From: Lentimicrobiaceae bacterium | GTDB lineage: Bacteria > Bacteroidota > Bacteroidia > Bacteroidales > F082 | Assembly (NCBI GenBank): GCA_015061335.1 | Contig: SUWT01000004.1 | Location: 19,395-83,394 of the forward strand | Reading direction: 5' to 3' | Length of the DNA stretch: 64,000 nucleotides | Part shown: piece after piece, positions 9,252-18,688 of the stretch | Numbering within the stretch: position 1 is the stretch's first letter | Layout of the letters: each line of letters opens with the position of its first letter | Notes under the pieces: model-generated | What the model saw: only the letters and a program-made list of their open reading frames with translations | Database searches by the model: none | Told to the model about the DNA's origin: nothing | Translations under genes and position numbers: made by a program

Positions 9252-12200
9252 TTATTTTCCTTCGCTTAATTTTTTGTAGCCTTCGTAGCGAAGTTTTGCA
9301 AATTGTTCTGTCTTTGCGAACAATTCTTTTGCTTCTTCTGGGAATGTTTTCAATAATGAGTTGTAACGAACTTCTCCCATGATGAAGTTTTGGAATTTGC
9401 TCCAATCAGGTTCTTTGCTGTCTAAATGGAATCCGTTTTGACCTGCTTCTTCTTCAGCTGGGTTGAAACGATAGAGATGCCAGTAACCGCATTCTACTGC
9501 TAATTTCTCTTCATATTGAGTACGACCCATGCCGGTCTTGATACCGTGGTTGATACAAGGAGCATAGCAGATAACTATTGAAGGACCTGGATATGCTTCA
9601 GCTTCTTTGATAGCTTTGAAGTATTGAGCTTGGTTTGCGCCCATAGCTACTTGTGCTACATATACATAGCCGTAGCTCTTAGCTATCATGCCGAGGTCTT
9701 TTTTACGTACTTTCTTACCTGAAGCGGCGAATTTAGCTACAGCACCTGCAGGTGTTGCTTTTGATGATTGACCGCCAGTGTTAGAATATACTTCTGTATC
9801 GAGAACGAGAACGTTAACGTCTTCACCTGATGCCAATACATGATCTAAGCCACCGAATCCGATGTCGTATGCCCAGCCGTCACCACCGAAGATCCACTGT
9901 GATTTCTTCACCAAGTGGTCTTTCAGGTCAACGATTTGCTTACAGTAGCTGCAGTCGCATTTGCTTGCCATCTCGATGATTTGTGGAGCCAATTTTTCTG
10001 TTGTTGTACCACATTCGCGAGCATCGATCCATTGTTGGAAGAGAGCTTTTAACTCAGCTGAGCAGCAGTTGCATTCTGCTATAGCTTCTTTCATGATACG
10101 TTCAACGCGGTCGCGCATTTGACGTGTTGCTGTTGCCATACCGAGACCGAATTCAGCGTTGTCTTCGAACAAGCTATTTGCCCAAGCCACACCCTTGCCA
10201 CTTCTGTAGTTCTTGCAGTAAGGTGTTGCAGGTGCAGAACCGCCATAAATTGAAGAACAACCTGTTGCATTTGCTACAATCATTCTTTCACCAAACAATT
10301 GTGTGATAGTCTTGATATAAGGTGTTTCACCACAACCAGCGCAAGCGCCTGAGAACTCAAATAATGGTTGAGCGAACTGGCTGTTCTTGATGCTTGCATA
10401 TTTATCGATAAGTTCATCTTTGTAAGTGACTTTCTTTTGGCTGTAGTTCCAGTTTTCTGTTTCACCAAGTTGTGACTCTAATGGTTTCATCACCAATGCT
10501 TTTTCCTTAGCAGGACATACGTCGGCGCAGTTGCCGCAGCCTGTACAGTCTAATACAGAAACCTGCATGCGGAAGTGCATACCTGCCAATTCTTTAGGCA
10601 TTTTAACGTCTATAGCCTTCATGGATTCTGGAGCGTTGTTAAGCTCTTCATCTGTCATGACAACAGGACGGATAGCTGCATGAGGACATACTAAAGAACA
10701 TTGGTTACATTGGATACAGTTTGCTGAATTCCATTCAGGTACCATTGTAGCTACGCCACGTTTTTCGTATGCTGTTGTACCTGCAGGGAAAGTACCATCG
10801 ATGATGTCTTTGAATGCACTAACTGGAAGGTCATTGCCGCATTGTGCAACCATAGGACGCATAACTTTATTGATGAATTCTGGGTCGTCATCATTATGTT
10901 GGAATGCGAAGTCTGTTGTGCAGTCTAAGTTAGCCCATTCAGCAGGGATTTCTACCTTGGTAATTTCGCCACCGCGATCTACAGCAGCGTAGTTCATGTT
11001 AACGATGTCTTCACCTTTCTTGCCATATGACTTCACGATGAATTTCTTCATTTGTTCAACAGCGAGGTCGTAAGGGATAACGCCAGAGATCTTGAAGAAT
11101 GCTGATTGGAGGATTGTGTTGGTACGATTACCGAGACCTATTTCAGCAGCGATCTTAGTAGCGTCGATGATGTACATATTAATATTGTGTAATGCCAAAT
11201 ATTTCTTTACGAAGTCAGGGAGATGTTTCTTTGTTTCTTCAACATCCCATGGTGAGTTGTAAAGGAAAGTGCCATTATCTTTCAAACCGCGTAAGCAGTC
11301 GTATTTACTTAAGTATGATGGGACGTGAACTGCAACGAAATCAGGAGTACCTACGAGATAAGGTGCCAAGATAGGTTGGTCGCCGAAACGTAAGTGTGAA
11401 CATGTGTAACCACCTGATTTCTTTGAGTCGTAGTCGAAATAAGCTTGGCTATATTTATCGGTATTGTCACCGATGATTTTAATGGAGTTCTTGTTAGCAC
11501 CAACGGTACCGTCAGCACCCAAGCCATAGAATTTAGCTTCGAAAGTACCTTCTGGGAGGATTGAAATTTCAGGAAGTAATGGTAATGATTTGAATGTCAC
11601 ATCATCGACAATACCTACTGTAAATTGGTTTTTAGGATTTTCTGATGCTAAGTTGTTGAATACTGATAAGATATGAGCTGGTGTTGTATCTTTTGATGAT
11701 AAACCGTAGCGGCCGCCTATGATCATTGGTTTGCATTCTGCAGGGATTTCTTTGCATGTTGCGAATGCTTCAACAACGTCTAAGTACAATGGATCGCCAT
11801 TTGCTCCTGGTTCTTTTGTTCTGTCGAGCACGCAGATACGTTTTACTGTTTCTGGGATGACAGCACCTAAATATTTTACTGAGAATGGGCGATAGAGATG
11901 TACGCTTACGAGACCGACTTTCTTGCCTTCTGCATTTTGTTTATCTACTACAGTCTTGATAACATCGGTGATAGAACCCATAGCTACGATGATGTCAGTA
12001 GCGTCAGCAGCGCCATAGTATGTGAAAGGAGCGTATTCACGGCCTGTGATTCTGCTCATTTCTTTCATATATTTGGCTACTATTTCAGGGAGTTCATCAT
12101 AATATTTATTCTGTAATTCACGTGTTTGGAAATAAATATCAGGGTTTTGTGCTGTACCACGTGTTACAGGATGTTCTGGATTCAAAGCGCGTTCGCGATA

Positions 12201-12809
12201 TTCTTTGAGAGCTTCCCAGTTAACGAGTTTTGCGAGTTCGTCTTGATCTGCTGCTTCAACTTTTTGAATTTCGTGTGATGTACGGAAACCATCGAAGAAG
12301 TGCAAGAAAGGAACACGACCCTCTATAGCTGCGAGGTGTGCTACCGGAGCCAAGTCCATGATTTCTTGTACTGATCCTGTTGCTAAGAGAGCGAAACCTG
12401 TTTGACGAGCACTCATGACGTCGGCATGGTCTCCAAAAATTGACAATGCTTGTGCCGCTAAAGCACGTGCTGACACGTGGAAAACACCTGGAAGTAATTC
12501 ACCAGCTATTTTATACATATTAGGAATCATCAACAAGAGACCTTGTGATGCTGTGTATGTAGTGGTGAGAGCTCCCGCTTGTAATGAACCGTGAACTGCA
12601 CCAGCAGCACCTGCCTCTGATTGCATTTCAACGACTTTTACATTTTCGCCAAAGATGTTCTTTCTGCCTCCTGCACTCCATTCATCGATGTATTCTGCCA
12701 TCGGTGATGAAGGGGTGATAGGATAAATGGCTGCAACTTCACTAAACATATATGCTACGTGAGCTGCTGCGCAGTTACCATCACATGTCATGAATTTCTT
12801 TTCTGCCAT
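9252..12809 (-). CDS. nifJ: Pyruvate:ferredoxin (flavodoxin) oxidoreductase
   Basis: 1185 aa single-chain PFOR; AAHVAYMFSEVAAIYPITPSSPMAE, two CxxCxxC ferredoxin motifs, TPP-binding GDGWAYDIGFGGLDHVLASG. Confidence 0.98.
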   Translation of the reverse strand: MAEKKFMTCDGNCAAAHVAYMFSEVAAIYPITPSSPMAEYIDEWSAGGRKNIFGENVKVVEMQSEAGAAGAVHGSLQAGALTTTYTASQGLLLMIPNMYKIAGELLPGVFHVSARALAAQALSIFGDHADVMSARQTGFALLATGSVQEIMDLAPVAHLAAIEGRVPFLHFFDGFRTSHEIQKVEAADQDELAKLVNWEALKEYRERALNPEHPVTRGTAQNPDIYFQTRELQNKYYDELPEIVAKYMKEMSRITGREYAPFTYYGAADATDIIVAMGSITDVIKTVVDKQNAEGKKVGLVSVHLYRPFSVKYLGAVIPETVKRICVLDRTKEPGANGDPLYLDVVEAFATCKEIPAECKPMIIGGRYGLSSKDTTPAHILSVFNNLASENPKNQFTVGIVDDVTFKSLPLLPEISILPEGTFEAKFYGLGADGTVGANKNSIKIIGDNTDKYSQAYFDYDSKKSGGYTCSHLRFGDQPILAPYLVGTPDFVAVHVPSYLSKYDCLRGLKDNGTFLYNSPWDVEETKKHLPDFVKKYLALHNINMYIIDATKIAAEIGLGNRTNTILQSAFFKISGVIPYDLAVEQMKKFIVKSYGKKGEDIVNMNYAAVDRGGEITKVEIPAEWANLDCTTDFAFQHNDDDPEFINKVMRPMVAQCGNDLPVSAFKDIIDGTFPAGTTAYEKRGVATMVPEWNSANCIQCNQCSLVCPHAAIRPVVMTDEELNNAPESMKAIDVKMPKELAGMHFRMQVSVLDCTGCGNCADVCPAKEKALVMKPLESQLGETENWNYSQKKVTYKDELIDKYASIKNSQFAQPLFEFSGACAGCGETPYIKTITQLFGERMIVANATGCSSIYGGSAPATPYCKNYRSGKGVAWANSLFEDNAEFGLGMATATRQMRDRVERIMKEAIAECNCCSAELKALFQQWIDARECGTTTEKLAPQIIEMASKCDCSYCKQIVDLKDHLVKKSQWIFGGDGWAYDIGFGGLDHVLASGEDVNVLVLDTEVYSNTGGQSSKATPAGAVAKFAASGKKVRKKDLGMIAKSYGYVYVAQVAMGANQAQYFKAIKEAEAYPGPSIVICYAPCINHGIKTGMGRTQYEEKLAVECGYWHLYRFNPAEEEAGQNGFHLDSKEPDWSKFQNFIMGEVRYNSLLKTFPEEAKELFAKTEQFAKLRYEGYKKLSEGK

Positions 12810-12906
12810 AATTGTTACTTTTTTTGTTATAGAATTTTAATTAGTTTATCATGAACAAATTATTTCGCAAATTTACTTTTTTTTTATTATTATCACAAAA
12901 AAATAT

Positions 12907-12930
12907 AAAAAAAGCGGAATATAATTCCGC
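12907..12930 (-). terminator. Rho-independent terminator after Cys/His-rich lipoprotein gene
   Basis: GCGGAAT-tat-ATTCCGC followed by T7 on minus strand. Confidence 0.88.
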
Positions 12931-12965
12931 CTATATTTGATAAGATCAATTATGTCTTGCTAATA

Positions 12966-13574
12966 TCAATGCTTATGACCATTGCATCCTGAATGATCGT
13001 GTCCGCAACCTGCATGATTGTGAGCTGCTTCTTGTCCTTCTGGTTTGTTTTCTCTGCAAGCTGATAGATTCTTGCCTTCACAAGCTGAATGTTTTTCTTT
13101 GCAGTGTTGTAACATCTTTTCTATCATAGCTTTTTGTTCGTCTAAAGATAGATTGTCGAAGTTTTCACATGCTGATTTGCATTCTGATTTTTTGTCATTG
13201 CAAGCTTCTTTGTTTTTGTCGCATTCAGATTTCTGTGATTCACAAGCAGAGGCTTTTTCTTCTTTACATTGTTTCATGCAAGCTTTAAACTCAGCTATAA
13301 CAGCTTTCTTGTCCTCATCATTAAGTTCAGCCCATTTGTCTAACTTTTCCATAATAGTTTTCATCTCTGGCTTCATCTCGCATGATGCATGATTGTGACC
13401 ACTGCAATTATGTTCGTGTTTGCCGTCGCAATTATGCTCGTGTTTGCCGTCACATTTTTGTTCACATTTAGTTTCCTGTTTAGTACATTTTTGTTCACCT
13501 TTTGAATTGCTGTTACAGCAACTGCCTAATAATACCGCCAAGCCTAAGCTTAAAGCAAAAATAACTTTCTTCAT
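12966..13574 (-). CDS. Cys/His-rich putative lipoprotein, possible metal-binding protein
   Basis: Signal peptide MKKVIFALSLGLAVLLGSC (start at 13574 rather than 13613); repeated CDGKHEHNC motifs and many CxxxxxxC; C-terminal HNHAGCGHDHSGCNGHKH. Confidence 0.7.
   Translation of the reverse strand: MKKVIFALSLGLAVLLGSCCNSNSKGEQKCTKQETKCEQKCDGKHEHNCDGKHEHNCSGHNHASCEMKPEMKTIMEKLDKWAELNDEDKKAVIAEFKACMKQCKEEKASACESQKSECDKNKEACNDKKSECKSACENFDNLSLDEQKAMIEKMLQHCKEKHSACEGKNLSACRENKPEGQEAAHNHAGCGHDHSGCNGHKH
13404..13451. repeat. 24-bp tandem duplication inside Cys/His-rich gene
   Basis: gcaattatgTtcgtgtttgccgtc / gcaattatgCtcgtgtttgccgtc, one mismatch; encodes the repeated HEHNCDGK. Confidence 0.9.
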
Positions 13575-13702
13575 TTTGTTCGATATATTTGTTAATAAAT
13601 AATTTGATTGCACAAAGATACAATTTTTTCCTCAGAATGAAAATATAATCGTAAAATATTTTTTTACTTTTTTAAAACCCTTTATAATTATAATTTTTCG
13701 GT

Positions 13703-13710
13703 TATCTTTG
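13703..13710 (+). promoter_or_regulatory. -7 box TATCTTTG upstream of sialidase-like gene
   Basis: TAnnTTTG consensus 11 nt before ATG. Confidence 0.5.
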
Positions 13711-13720
13711 CAGAAAAAAG

Positions 13721-14830
13721 ATGAAAAGATTACATTTGCCTTTATTGATATTGTTTTTTATTTTATCATCTTGTGCTGAAAAAGACTCATTTGATGGTTT
13801 TACACGTACTGTGATATATCGTCAAGGTGATTACGATTCAAAATTCTATAGGATACCAGCCATTATAACCGCAAAAGATGGTAGTTTGGTTATTTTTACA
13901 GATAAAAGAAAAGAGAATGAGGTTGATTTGCCTGAAGATATAGATATTTTATGTAATTATAGTACTGATGGAGGTTTGACTTGGAGTGAGCCATATACTT
14001 TGGCTCAGGGCTTTGGTTACATGGAAGGTGTAGGTGATTGTGCTGTCACTTATACTAATGATGAGAATGGTCTTATTGCGGTTTTTGTTGGAGGTCAAGG
14101 CTTCTGGACATCATCATCGACAAATCCTAACCGTACTTATAAATCAGTGAGTTATGATAATGGAAGGACTTGGTCTGAACCTGAAGATATCACTCATTTT
14201 ATCTTTGGGGATGAATGTAATGATTCCATAAGAAGAAGGTGGCGAGCTTCATTTTGTGCATCTGGTAATGGATTGCTTGCCAGCAATGGAAGAATTATGT
14301 TTGTGGCATGTGTACGTGAGACGGCTGCTTATTCTATAAATAATTATGTCATTTATTCTGATGATAACGGACATACTTGGAATGTGTCGGGGCGAGCTTC
14401 TGTCGGAGGCGATGAGGCTAAACTTATTGAACTTAAAAATGGAGATATTCTTATGAGTATCAGAACAAAAGGGGAGAGGATGTATAATATTTCATGCGAT
14501 GGCGGTATCACATGGAATGAGACACACAGCACATGGCCCGATCTGCTTGATCCAGCATGTAATGGAGATATTATAAGATACGATGAAAATACTTTATTAC
14601 ATAGTCTGCCTTCATCCGAAGGAAGACATGATGTCGCAATATATGTGTCAAAGGATGAAGGTAAATCATGGCCGCATAAAAAAATAATAGTACCTCGTTA
14701 TTCGGCTTATTCCTCAATGTGCATACTTCCTGATAAGACGATAGGCTTTTATGTAGAAGAGAAGGAAACTGACAGTACAGGTTATGAAATGGTTTTCTAT
14801 AGATTTCCCATAAGTTATTTATATGATTGA
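13721..14830 (+). CDS. Sialidase/neuraminidase family lipoprotein (BNR/Asp-box)
   Basis: YRIPAIITAKDGSLVIFTDKR (RIP motif) plus Asp boxes STDGGLTWSEP, SYDNGRTWSEP, SDDNGHTW, SCDGGITWNET, SKDEGKSW; lipobox. Confidence 0.9.
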   Translation: MKRLHLPLLILFFILSSCAEKDSFDGFTRTVIYRQGDYDSKFYRIPAIITAKDGSLVIFTDKRKENEVDLPEDIDILCNYSTDGGLTWSEPYTLAQGFGYMEGVGDCAVTYTNDENGLIAVFVGGQGFWTSSSTNPNRTYKSVSYDNGRTWSEPEDITHFIFGDECNDSIRRRWRASFCASGNGLLASNGRIMFVACVRETAAYSINNYVIYSDDNGHTWNVSGRASVGGDEAKLIELKNGDILMSIRTKGERMYNISCDGGITWNETHSTWPDLLDPACNGDIIRYDENTLLHSLPSSEGRHDVAIYVSKDEGKSWPHKKIIVPRYSAYSSMCILPDKTIGFYVEEKETDSTGYEMVFYRFPISYLYD

Positions 14831-14844
14831 TAATTAGTTTGTTG

Positions 14845-15141
14845 CTACTCTTTTGCTTCAATAATATAAATTACTTCATTGTCGCGTTTCATCATATATT
14901 TCTCTCTGGCGATTTTTTCCATCAGTAAGGAATCTTTGTGAAATTCGTTGAGAAAATCTTCTTCTTTCTTGATTTCTTTATCGTAATAATCTACTTGTTC
15001 CTGCACCTGCCTTAGTTTTCTAAAACTTTTTATCTGATTAAATATATTGTACTTGTCAGTGAATAAAATTATGACCGCAAATATTAATGTTGCGATAATG
15101 TATTTGTTGTTAAATTTCTTTATGAATTCTTTGAAGTTCAT
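14845..15141 (-). CDS. Septum formation initiator (FtsB/DivIC-like)
   Basis: Short protein with one TM then coiled coil and KIAREKYMMKRDNEVIYII motif. Confidence 0.85.
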   Translation of the reverse strand: MNFKEFIKKFNNKYIIATLIFAVIILFTDKYNIFNQIKSFRKLRQVQEQVDYYDKEIKKEEDFLNEFHKDSLLMEKIAREKYMMKRDNEVIYIIEAKE

Positions 15142-15150
15142 ACCTGTGAA

Positions 15151-15309
15151 TTAGTTTCTAGTTTTGTTTAAGATTATTAAAGCTGCGATAATGCCAGGAA
15201 TCCAACCGCATAATGTTAATAGAAACACTATTAAAATAGAACCACAACCTTGATCCAATACAGATAAGGGAGGAAAGATAATTGATAAGATGACTCTAAA
15301 TAATGACAT
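15151..15309 (-). CDS. YqaE/Pmp3-family small membrane protein (52 aa; absent from ORF track)
   Basis: Manual translation MSLFRVILSIIFPPLSVLDQGCGSILIVFLLTLCGWIPGIIAALIILNKTRN; Pmp3 signature PPLSV...LTLCGWIPGIIAA. Confidence 0.92.
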   Translation of the reverse strand: MSLFRVILSIIFPPLSVLDQGCGSILIVFLLTLCGWIPGIIAALIILNKTRN

Positions 15310-15325
15310 TTACGATTGTTTTTTG

Positions 15326-15333
15326 CAAAGATA
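15326..15333 (-). promoter_or_regulatory. -7 box upstream of YqaE/Pmp3 gene
   Basis: CAAAGATA (TATCTTTG on minus) 17 nt from start. Confidence 0.5.
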
Positions 15334-15448
15334 ATAATTGTTTTAGAAAAACATGAAGAAAAGAAAATTTTTTTCTGTTTGTTATAAAATTTTGTTCATA
15401 AGGGAAATTATTGAACTTCTCTTATGATAGCGAATGATAATGGATGTG

Positions 15449-15904
15449 TCAATGCAACGAATTCTCCATGAGTCCTATTATTCTTTCCAGCCATTCTTTG
15501 TCTGTTTCATCGAAAGTGGCGAATTTTTCACTGTCAACGTCAAGAACCGCAACAACTTCATTGTTTTTGAACATAGGAACAACAATTTCGCTATTGGAAG
15601 CACTGCTGCATGCAATATGACCTGGAAATTGATGAACATCTTCCACTATGATGCTGCTGGCGTTTTTCCATGATGTTCCGCAAACACCTTTCCCATATGG
15701 TATTCTTGTACAAGCTATCGGACCTTGAAATGGTCCTAAAATAAGCTCGTTGTTAACAACTCTGTAGAATCCAGTCCACCAAAAATGAAATCTTTCGTGT
15801 ATGATTGCCGCTATGTTAGCCATATTAGCGATGATGTCATTTTCATTCTTTATCAAAGCTTTTGTTTGTTCATAAAGCTCTTCATAGATTTCTTTTTTAT
15901 TCAT
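15449..15904 (-). CDS. GAF-domain protein, probable free methionine-(R)-sulfoxide reductase
   Basis: WTGFYRVVNNELILGPFQGPIACTRIPYGKGVCGTSW...HIACSSASNSEIVVPMF fRMsr signature with Cys residues. Confidence 0.92.
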   Translation of the reverse strand: MNKKEIYEELYEQTKALIKNENDIIANMANIAAIIHERFHFWWTGFYRVVNNELILGPFQGPIACTRIPYGKGVCGTSWKNASSIIVEDVHQFPGHIACSSASNSEIVVPMFKNNEVVAVLDVDSEKFATFDETDKEWLERIIGLMENSLH

Positions 15905-15921
15905 AATGTATTGATATTCAT

Positions 15922-16386
15922 TTATATAATATATTCCATGCAGACTTTCTGCACCGTCATCCCCATGTTTTCGTAAAAAGCCTGCGCGCTAGGATTCTTC
16001 TCCCAGACATTCAATGTGATGTTGAAACACTTCTCTTCCTTAGCGAATTGAACCACATGTTCAAACAACTTCTTCCCCACTCCATGGCGACGATAATTCT
16101 CGTCAACGCAGATGTCGTCGATGTAAAGACTTTTGTCGGGACGTAAATTATCGCAATGACTTAAATCTTGAATCATGCAGAAAGCATAGCCTTTTACATC
16201 ACATTCTTCCTCACATACAAAGATCGGACTCGTGTCGTCGTCCAAAATCTTTCTTAATTCATTTTCTTCATATTTTCTTTTTCCCTTTATAAAATAATCT
16301 GGACGTCCTTCTGCATGAACGTCATTAACTTGTGAAAGAAGCTCCAGAATCCTTGGAATATCGTTTGTTGTTGCTTTTCGAATCAT
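15922..16386 (-). CDS. GNAT family N-acetyltransferase, copy A
   Basis: YIDDICVDENYRRHGVGKKLFEHV acetyl-CoA motif; near-identical to 18689..19162. Confidence 0.93.
   Translation of the reverse strand: MIRKATTNDIPRILELLSQVNDVHAEGRPDYFIKGKRKYEENELRKILDDDTSPIFVCEEECDVKGYAFCMIQDLSHCDNLRPDKSLYIDDICVDENYRRHGVGKKLFEHVVQFAKEEKCFNITLNVWEKNPSAQAFYENMGMTVQKVCMEYII
15935..16365. repeat. 431-bp direct repeat copy A (GNAT core)
   Basis: Identical to 18711..19141 except for one base by direct reading. Confidence 0.97.
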
Positions 16387-16504
16387 TTTTTTTAACTATG
16401 ACTATGAACCTTTTTTTGGATTACAAAGATAGTTTTTTTACACAATCTCCATCTTCGACTTTTACAAATTATATTATTTTTGCTTTAAAATCTCATAAGA
16501 TAAA

Positions 16505-18649
16505 ATGAAAATGATAAAAAATAATATCACAAAAATACTCCAATTGTTAATTGTTAACTGTAAATTGTTAATTGTAATTTGTACATTGTTAATTTTCAGC
16601 TGTTCTTCTCCTCAAATTGAAACAGAAATCACTTCTCCAGATGAAAGGATAAAAGTCGCTTTTAATATCGATAACGATGGCGCAATGTATTATAATGTGG
16701 AAGTCGATGACAATGTTTTTATTGATGATTCTCAATTAGGTTTTGAAGCTAAAGACGGACTGAATCTTAAAGACGCTTTTGAGATTGTTGACGTCAGATT
16801 TTCCTCTGAAGATGAGACTTGGGAACAACCTTGGGGTGAGAACAAAATCATCCGTAACCATTATAACGATATGGCTGTCGATTTGATTAACGAAGACAGC
16901 ATCTTCCTAACAATGCGATTCCGCGTCTTCAACGACGGTCTCGGATTCCGTTACGAATATAAAGTCACCGACATCGACAGCGTAATCATCACCGACGAAT
17001 TAACATCTTTTAACATTAAAGAAAACGGAACTTCATGGTCGATACCCGCCGACTTCGACAGCTACGAACATCTATACATAACATTGCCTATCAATGAAAT
17101 AGAAGATGCAAACACTCCATTCACCTTCAAGACAAAAAGCGGAATCTACGCCAGCATACACGAAGCTGCTCTCATAGATTTTCCAGAAATGACTTTAGGA
17201 CTTCGTCAGTCGAAAGACAAAAGTCTAAAGTCCAAAGTCACAGAAAATCAAAGTTCAATGTTCAATATTCAAAGCTCAGAGTTCAAAGCTCAGTTAGCTC
17301 CTTATCCCGACAAAAAGACTAAAGCCATCTTCACCGCAGCATCTCAATCTCTCACTTTCAAAATTCCTTGGCGCACGATACAGATTTCCGACAAAGCCGT
17401 TGGTCTCATCAACTCCAATCTCATCTTGAATCTCAACGAGCCTTGTGCTTTAAAAGGCGACTTATCCTGGATTCGTCCGATGAAATATGTTGGTGTCTGG
17501 TGGAGTATGCACCTCGGCGTGGAGAGCTGGGTAATAAACGACCGTCACGGCGCGACGACAGAAAACGCTAAACGTCACATCGACTTCGCCGCGAACAACA
17601 ATATCGACGCTGTTCTTTTTGAAGGATGGAATGAAGGATGGGACAGCTGGGGCGGACGACAGAACTTCGACTTCACCAAAGCTTACGCCGACTTCGACAT
17701 CGATGAGATAATGCGTTATGCCAAAGAAAAAAATATCGAAGTCATTGGACATCATGAAACTGGAGGCAACATCATAAACTATGAGAAGCAGTTAGAAGAG
17801 GCTTACCGCTGGGCGAAAGAAAAAGGCATCAACTACGTTAAGACAGGCTACGCTGGAGGCATCTCAGATTTTCATAATCATCACGGACAATATAACGTCC
17901 GTCATTATCAGAAAGTCGTTGAGACTGCTGCAGACAACCATATCTCGCTCAACGTTCACGAGCCGATAAAGCCCACTGGACTACGACGCACCTATCCTAA
18001 TCTTATGACTGGCGAAGGAGCGCGCGGCATGGAATGGAACGCATGGAGCGAAGGCAACCCTCCCGAACATCACGTCACTCTGCCTTTCACACGACTGCTC
18101 GCTGGTCCGATGGACTACACGCCCGGCACTTTCGACATCTTATTTGAAAACACACGTAACTCGCCGCAACGTAAAAAGTGGAACGACAACGACAAAGGCA
18201 ACAGCCGTGTCAACACCACATTAGCGAAGCAACTCGCCAACTGGGTGATATTATATTCTCCTCTACAGATGGCGTCGGACATGATAGAACATTATGAAGG
18301 ACATCCTATGTTTCAGTTTTTCCGCGACTTCAATCCCGACTGTGACTGGTCGGAGGCGTTGCAGGGCGAGCCTGGAGAATATATCGTCGTAGTGCGCCGA
18401 GCCGGAGAAGATTTCTTCTTAGGAGCGGCCACCAACGGCTCGGCGCGTGAAGTCGCTGTTCCATTAACATTTCTCTCCGAAAATCAAGACTTTATCGCCA
18501 CGATATATTCTGATGGCGACGACGCTCATTGGAAAACGAATCCTACTTCATACATGATAGAAAAGAAAATAATCTCGCACAACGACACATTATTTATTAA
18601 TATGGCAGCCGGCGGAGGATGCGCGGTGACATTGTCCCCAAGAAATTAG
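16505..18649 (+). CDS. Glycoside hydrolase family 97 (SusB-like) lipoprotein
   Basis: SPDERIKVAFNIDNDGAMYYNVEVDD N-domain, KYVGVWWSMHLG, DAVLFEGWNEGWDSWGG, HHETGG, MDYTPG GH97 landmarks. Confidence 0.95.
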   Translation: MKMIKNNITKILQLLIVNCKLLIVICTLLIFSCSSPQIETEITSPDERIKVAFNIDNDGAMYYNVEVDDNVFIDDSQLGFEAKDGLNLKDAFEIVDVRFSSEDETWEQPWGENKIIRNHYNDMAVDLINEDSIFLTMRFRVFNDGLGFRYEYKVTDIDSVIITDELTSFNIKENGTSWSIPADFDSYEHLYITLPINEIEDANTPFTFKTKSGIYASIHEAALIDFPEMTLGLRQSKDKSLKSKVTENQSSMFNIQSSEFKAQLAPYPDKKTKAIFTAASQSLTFKIPWRTIQISDKAVGLINSNLILNLNEPCALKGDLSWIRPMKYVGVWWSMHLGVESWVINDRHGATTENAKRHIDFAANNNIDAVLFEGWNEGWDSWGGRQNFDFTKAYADFDIDEIMRYAKEKNIEVIGHHETGGNIINYEKQLEEAYRWAKEKGINYVKTGYAGGISDFHNHHGQYNVRHYQKVVETAADNHISLNVHEPIKPTGLRRTYPNLMTGEGARGMEWNAWSEGNPPEHHVTLPFTRLLAGPMDYTPGTFDILFENTRNSPQRKKWNDNDKGNSRVNTTLAKQLANWVILYSPLQMASDMIEHYEGHPMFQFFRDFNPDCDWSEALQGEPGEYIVVVRRAGEDFFLGAATNGSAREVAVPLTFLSENQDFIATIYSDGDDAHWKTNPTSYMIEKKIISHNDTLFINMAAGGGCAVTLSPRN
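16544..16599. repeat. Heptad array encoding the GH97 signal peptide
   Basis: TTGTTAA TTGTTAA CTGTAAA TTGTTAA TTGTAAT TTGTACA TTGTTAA TTTTCAG; encodes QLLIVNC KLLIVIC TLLIFSC. Confidence 0.9.
17212..17295. repeat. Heptad array (12 units, 84 bp) inside GH97 ORF
   Basis: GAAAGAC AAAAGTC TAAAGTC CAAAGTC ACAGAAA ATCAAAG TTCAATG TTCAATA TTCAAAG CTCAGAG TTCAAAG CTCAGTT. Confidence 0.9.
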
Positions 18650-18688
18650 ACGTTGAAAATCTGTAGCAAGACGCATCTATATGTGTTT

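Noticed and set aside
10124-12116. Several plus-strand ORFs of 60-72 aa antisense to PFOR
   Set aside because: They lie wholly within a highly conserved minus-strand gene and their translations show no family resemblance; treated as frame by-products.
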